Positions 6,315 to 8,305 of a stretch of 8,305 bases of DNA are shown one piece after another. The position numbers were made by a program, and so were the translations under genes. The DNA is from Planctomycetales bacterium (lineage in GTDB: Bacteria > 4484-113 > JAFGCY01), in the NCBI GenBank assembly GCA_024645305.1, contig JAHEFU010000051.1:1-8305 (forward strand). Reading direction: 5' to 3'. The notes below the pieces were generated by a model. The model saw only the letters and a list, made by a program, of their open reading frames with translations, was not told the DNA's origin and searched no databases. The number at the start of each line of letters is the position of its first letter. Positions within the stretch are counted from its first letter, which is position 1.

Positions 6315-6925
6315 AGGCCAGGCCGATCAGCACGTTGCAGGCGGACGGGGCGGTGCGAGAGCAGCTGCCGGAGATCTTCGTTGTCAGGATGAGTGAGCTC
6401 TGGGAACTGGGCCGGCACATCCAGTTCGAGGACAGGGTACGGGAACTGCATGACATGCGGATCGCTGCCAAGCGCCTGCGCTACTGCTTCGAGTTCTTCT
6501 CCCCGCTGTTCGATGAGGAATTCAAACTGCATCTCAAGCGCTTCAAGCAGCTGCAGGACTACCTCGGTGAAATCCATGACTGCGATGTCTGGGTGGACTA
6601 TCTGCGTGCCGAACTGAAAACCGCAATGCAGGGGATAAATGCGGCGCGCCGTGAGTTGGATACCCATGTCGGTGCAAGCCAGGGACTGGCTGAAAGTGCC
6701 CGTGAGATGGATGAATTGTACACTGATGGTCCTGTCAACGGTCTGTTGCGGATGATGACGGAGCTGAGCCAGCGTCGTCGCGACATCTACCAGGATCTTT
6801 TGCTATTCTGGCGCGGATTGGAAGAGGACGGTTTCCAGCAGCAGCTGGCCCTGGATGTGGCACATGCCGCCACTCGGGCAGCCGGTCAGGAACCCAGAGT
6901 TCCGGATGGGACGGAGGATACATAA
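6311..6925 (+). CDS. CHAD-domain protein, C-terminal half
   Basis: A 204-residue protein carrying the second CHAD repeat: HDMRIAAKRLRY (47-58), then LQDYLGEIHDCDVWVDYL (81-98), the counterpart of the DLDVM segment in the first half. Both halves therefore keep their own basic polyP-contacting helix. Residues after about 100 are a helical, charged extension that ends hydrophilic. The ATG at 6311 overlaps the previous stop by 4 bp; AGAGG lies 10 nt upstream. Its frame is open back to 6233, so one extra base between 6233 and 6311 (for example in the TTTT at 6267-6270) would fuse the two ORFs into one protein of about 390 residues. A true split gene, or a single gene broken by mutation or a sequencing indel, are both possible. 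It overlaps ppx by 1 base. Confidence 0.82.
   Translation: MKARPISTLQADGAVREQLPEIFVVRMSELWELGRHIQFEDRVRELHDMRIAAKRLRYCFEFFSPLFDEEFKLHLKRFKQLQDYLGEIHDCDVWVDYLRAELKTAMQGINAARRELDTHVGASQGLAESAREMDELYTDGPVNGLLRMMTELSQRRRDIYQDLLLFWRGLEEDGFQQQLALDVAHAATRAAGQEPRVPDGTEDT
6913..6917 (+). promoter_or_regulatory. Ribosome binding site of ppx
   Basis: GGAGG inside the end of the CHAD gene, 7 nt before the ATG at 6925. It is the best Shine-Dalgarno in the cluster and supports both the start and coupled translation. Confidence 0.7.
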
Positions 6926-7875
6926 TGACAATCAGGGCAGCCCTCGATCTGGGCAGCAACTCGATCAAGCTTCTCGTGCTGGACATTGATGAGGACCGTA
7001 ACTACAGGATCATCCACGATGAAGCCGTAATGACAGGACTGGGGCGTAACCTGAGTCCCGGCACAGCCCTGGATGAGGAATCCTGCACGCATACAATCAA
7101 GGTCGTCCAGGAATTTGCGGGCAAGGCCCAGCAGCTGGGTGCGACCAGCATTGTCGGTGCCGGAACTGCTGCAATGCGCCGGGCCAGCAATGGCAAGCAG
7201 TTCCTTGATGAGTTAAACCGCGACACCGGCCTGGAAATCAGAATGATCAGCGGGGAACGCGAGGCGGCAATTGCGAGCGAAATCGCAGTGCGGGAACTCC
7301 CCGGGGAGCATATGCATGTGGTGCTGTTCGATACCGGCGGGGGCAGCACGGAACTTAGCTGGTTCCATGACGGGGGGCTCAGGGGAGACAGTTCAATTCC
7401 CCTGGGGGCACGATATCTCACGGACGAAATGCAGATCACGCATCCGGTCAGCGACCAGATGCGAGAGAAGATCAGTCACTATGTACTCTCCCATTTCCCG
7501 GAAAATGCTGTGGGTCCACACCGAGGTGGTGAACTGGTGGCCGGCACGGTGACCCTGGCAGGACTGGGAGGTACGGCCAGCCTGATCGTCTGGCTGCTGC
7601 AGGGCCTGCGGGGAGAAGAGCGCAGTGATCCCCATCTAAAGGTGGTCACGGCACCTCAGATATCCCTGTTGCTGGAACGCATGTCGCGGAGCAGTATCGA
7701 GGAGGTCGCAGCCATGAAGAATATGAACCCTGACAGGGCCACGGTCGTCTTTGCGGGAGTCAGCATCATCCGTGGCCTGCTGAGACACTACGGCGTGGAA
7801 TCATTCATTCTCACCGACCGCGGACTGCGCTACGGGCTCCTGCTCAGCGATCTGATGCAGCCCTCCGGTGCTTGA
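6925..7875 (+). CDS. ppx: Ppx/GppA family phosphatase, short form
   Basis: A 316-residue member of the ASKHA fold. It removes terminal phosphate from polyphosphate (exopolyphosphatase) or from pppGpp; sequence alone does not settle which. Motifs in order: phosphate-1 loop ALDLGSNSIKL (6-16), VGAGTAAMR (77-85), ISGEREAA (108-115) with Glu113 as likely catalytic glutamate, phosphate-2 loop FDTGGGSTEL (135-144), GLGGTAS (213-219) and the C-terminal FAGVSIIRGLL plus DRGLRYGLL (276-306). It has only the two ASKHA lobes and lacks the C-terminal HD-like extension of the ~500-residue enteric enzymes. The ATG at 6925 shares its first base with the TAA of the CHAD gene (TAATG) and has a strong Shine-Dalgarno. 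Position directly after CHAD genes favours polyP as substrate (inference). Confidence 0.93.
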   Translation: MTIRAALDLGSNSIKLLVLDIDEDRNYRIIHDEAVMTGLGRNLSPGTALDEESCTHTIKVVQEFAGKAQQLGATSIVGAGTAAMRRASNGKQFLDELNRDTGLEIRMISGEREAAIASEIAVRELPGEHMHVVLFDTGGGSTELSWFHDGGLRGDSSIPLGARYLTDEMQITHPVSDQMREKISHYVLSHFPENAVGPHRGGELVAGTVTLAGLGGTASLIVWLLQGLRGEERSDPHLKVVTAPQISLLLERMSRSSIEEVAAMKNMNPDRATVVFAGVSIIRGLLRHYGVESFILTDRGLRYGLLLSDLMQPSGA

Positions 7876-7900
7876 CGTGGCGGCGGGTGCAAAATAGAAT
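7872..7900 (+). promoter_or_regulatory. Strong sigma70-type promoter for the downstream lipoprotein gene
   Basis: TTGACG (7872-7877) and TAGAAT (7895-7900) are each 5 of 6 to consensus, with an ideal 17-bp spacer. The -35 box contains the ppx stop codon (7873-7875). The predicted start is near 7907, giving a leader of about 35 nt. A small inverted repeat, AGAAT-TGC-ATTCT (7896-7908), covers the -10 and start region and could be an operator. Confidence 0.75.
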
Positions 7901-7921
7901 TGCATTCTCAATCGATCTTTT

Positions 7922-7929
7922 GAGGAAGG
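7922..7929 (+). promoter_or_regulatory. Purine-rich ribosome binding site, long spacing
   Basis: GAGGAAGG ends 12 nt before the ATG at 7942, longer than usual. A GTG at 7931 is too close and meets a stop after four codons, so it is not the start. An in-frame TGA at 7921 leaves ATG 7942 as the first usual start codon in that frame. Confidence 0.5.
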
Positions 7930-7941
7930 CGTGAAAACGGG

Positions 7942-8305
7942 ATGAGACACACTGGAATTCTGCTGCTGGTCGTGGCATGGATGCTGCTTGTGGCGGGCTG
8001 CAGCTCGGGCAACCGCATAGATACAGTCGGTGACGGCCCGGGTGGCGGACATGACATTCCGCTGATCCCGGAAGTTGACTGGCCCACGATATCACTCCTG
8101 AATGATGCTGTCGACAACGGAGGGATTCTGTCTTTCCCCGATGAAGGCCTCTTCCTCGGCGGGGGCAATGACCTCTCCCTGACAGCCACGACCTCTCCCG
8201 TCACTCTCGTGATCCGCGATAACACCTTCTTCAGTGGCGTTGAGCAGATCTATGACACTGACGGAAACGGCATCATGGATTACATCAATATCAGCGTACG
8301 TGCAG
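7942..8305 (+). CDS. Lipoprotein with EF-hand-like calcium loop, 5' part only
   Basis: The first 121 codons of a gene that runs off the right edge; the family is not recognised. Residues 1-20 are a lipoprotein signal: MRHTG, hydrophobic LLLVVAWMLL, lipobox LVAGC with Cys20. Ser at +2 fits outer-membrane sorting. A glycine-rich linker (about 22-37) precedes a beta-type region. D-x-D-x-N-x-I-x-D at 105-113 (DTDGNGIMD) matches the calcium loop found in EF-hand, dockerin and thrombospondin type-3 repeats and suggests an extracytoplasmic calcium-stabilised protein. It is likely transcribed from its own promoter rather than as part of the ppx cluster. Confidence 0.72.
   Translation, partial: MRHTGILLLVVAWMLLVAGCSSGNRIDTVGDGPGGGHDIPLIPEVDWPTISLLNDAVDNGGILSFPDEGLFLGGGNDLSLTATTSPVTLVIRDNTFFSGVEQIYDTDGNGIMDYINISVRA

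Noticed and set aside
4570..6540. 16-bp identical repeat AACTGCATCTCAAGCG in lysS (4570-4585) and the CHAD C-half (6525-6540)
   Set aside because: Both copies encode LHLKR-type peptides with the same preferred codons; flanks are unrelated, so chance is sufficient.

Overview
The window is dense, GC-moderate bacterial chromosome with short intergenic gaps. Two lipoprotein signal peptides with lipoboxes, a soluble NtrB-type histidine kinase and a class II LysRS point to a diderm (Gram-negative) bacterium, most likely proteobacterial. The taxon cannot be fixed from this sequence alone. I see no mobile element, CRISPR array, tRNA or rRNA gene. This looks like housekeeping chromosome rather than an island.

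Layout. At 1-157 (+) is the 3' end of a carboxymuconolactone decarboxylase/AhpD-like gene. It converges with a hybrid histidine kinase at 161-1774 (-); only 3 bp separate the two stop codons, and both lie in a perfect palindrome. Upstream of the kinase on the same strand is a lipoprotein gene of unknown function, 1887-3062 (-), separated by 112 bp. Diverging from it across 33 bp is a 3-methyladenine DNA glycosylase at 3096-3662 (+), whose -10 box sits so close to the ATG that its mRNA is probably leaderless. After about 200 bp of noncoding DNA comes lysS at 3864-5708 (+). A cluster then follows on the same strand: a CHAD domain carried on two ORFs (5754-6314 and 6311-6925, ATGA overlap) and a short Ppx/GppA phosphatase (6925-7875, TAATG overlap). 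A strong sigma70-type promoter whose -35 box overlaps the ppx stop codon precedes a second lipoprotein gene, which starts at 7942 and runs off the right edge.

How they fit together. The CHAD pair and Ppx form a translationally coupled polyphosphate module: CHAD domains bind polyP, and Ppx/GppA enzymes hydrolyse polyP or pppGpp. The kinase has no partner response regulator in view, and both of its receiver-like domains lack key catalytic residues, so it may work through an unlinked regulator.

Most worth a second look: (1) LysRS carries about 115 extra residues between the FSELND segment and motif 3; (2) the CHAD domain is split exactly between its two repeats; (3) the kinase is flanked by two degenerate receivers; (4) the glycosylase promoter looks leaderless.
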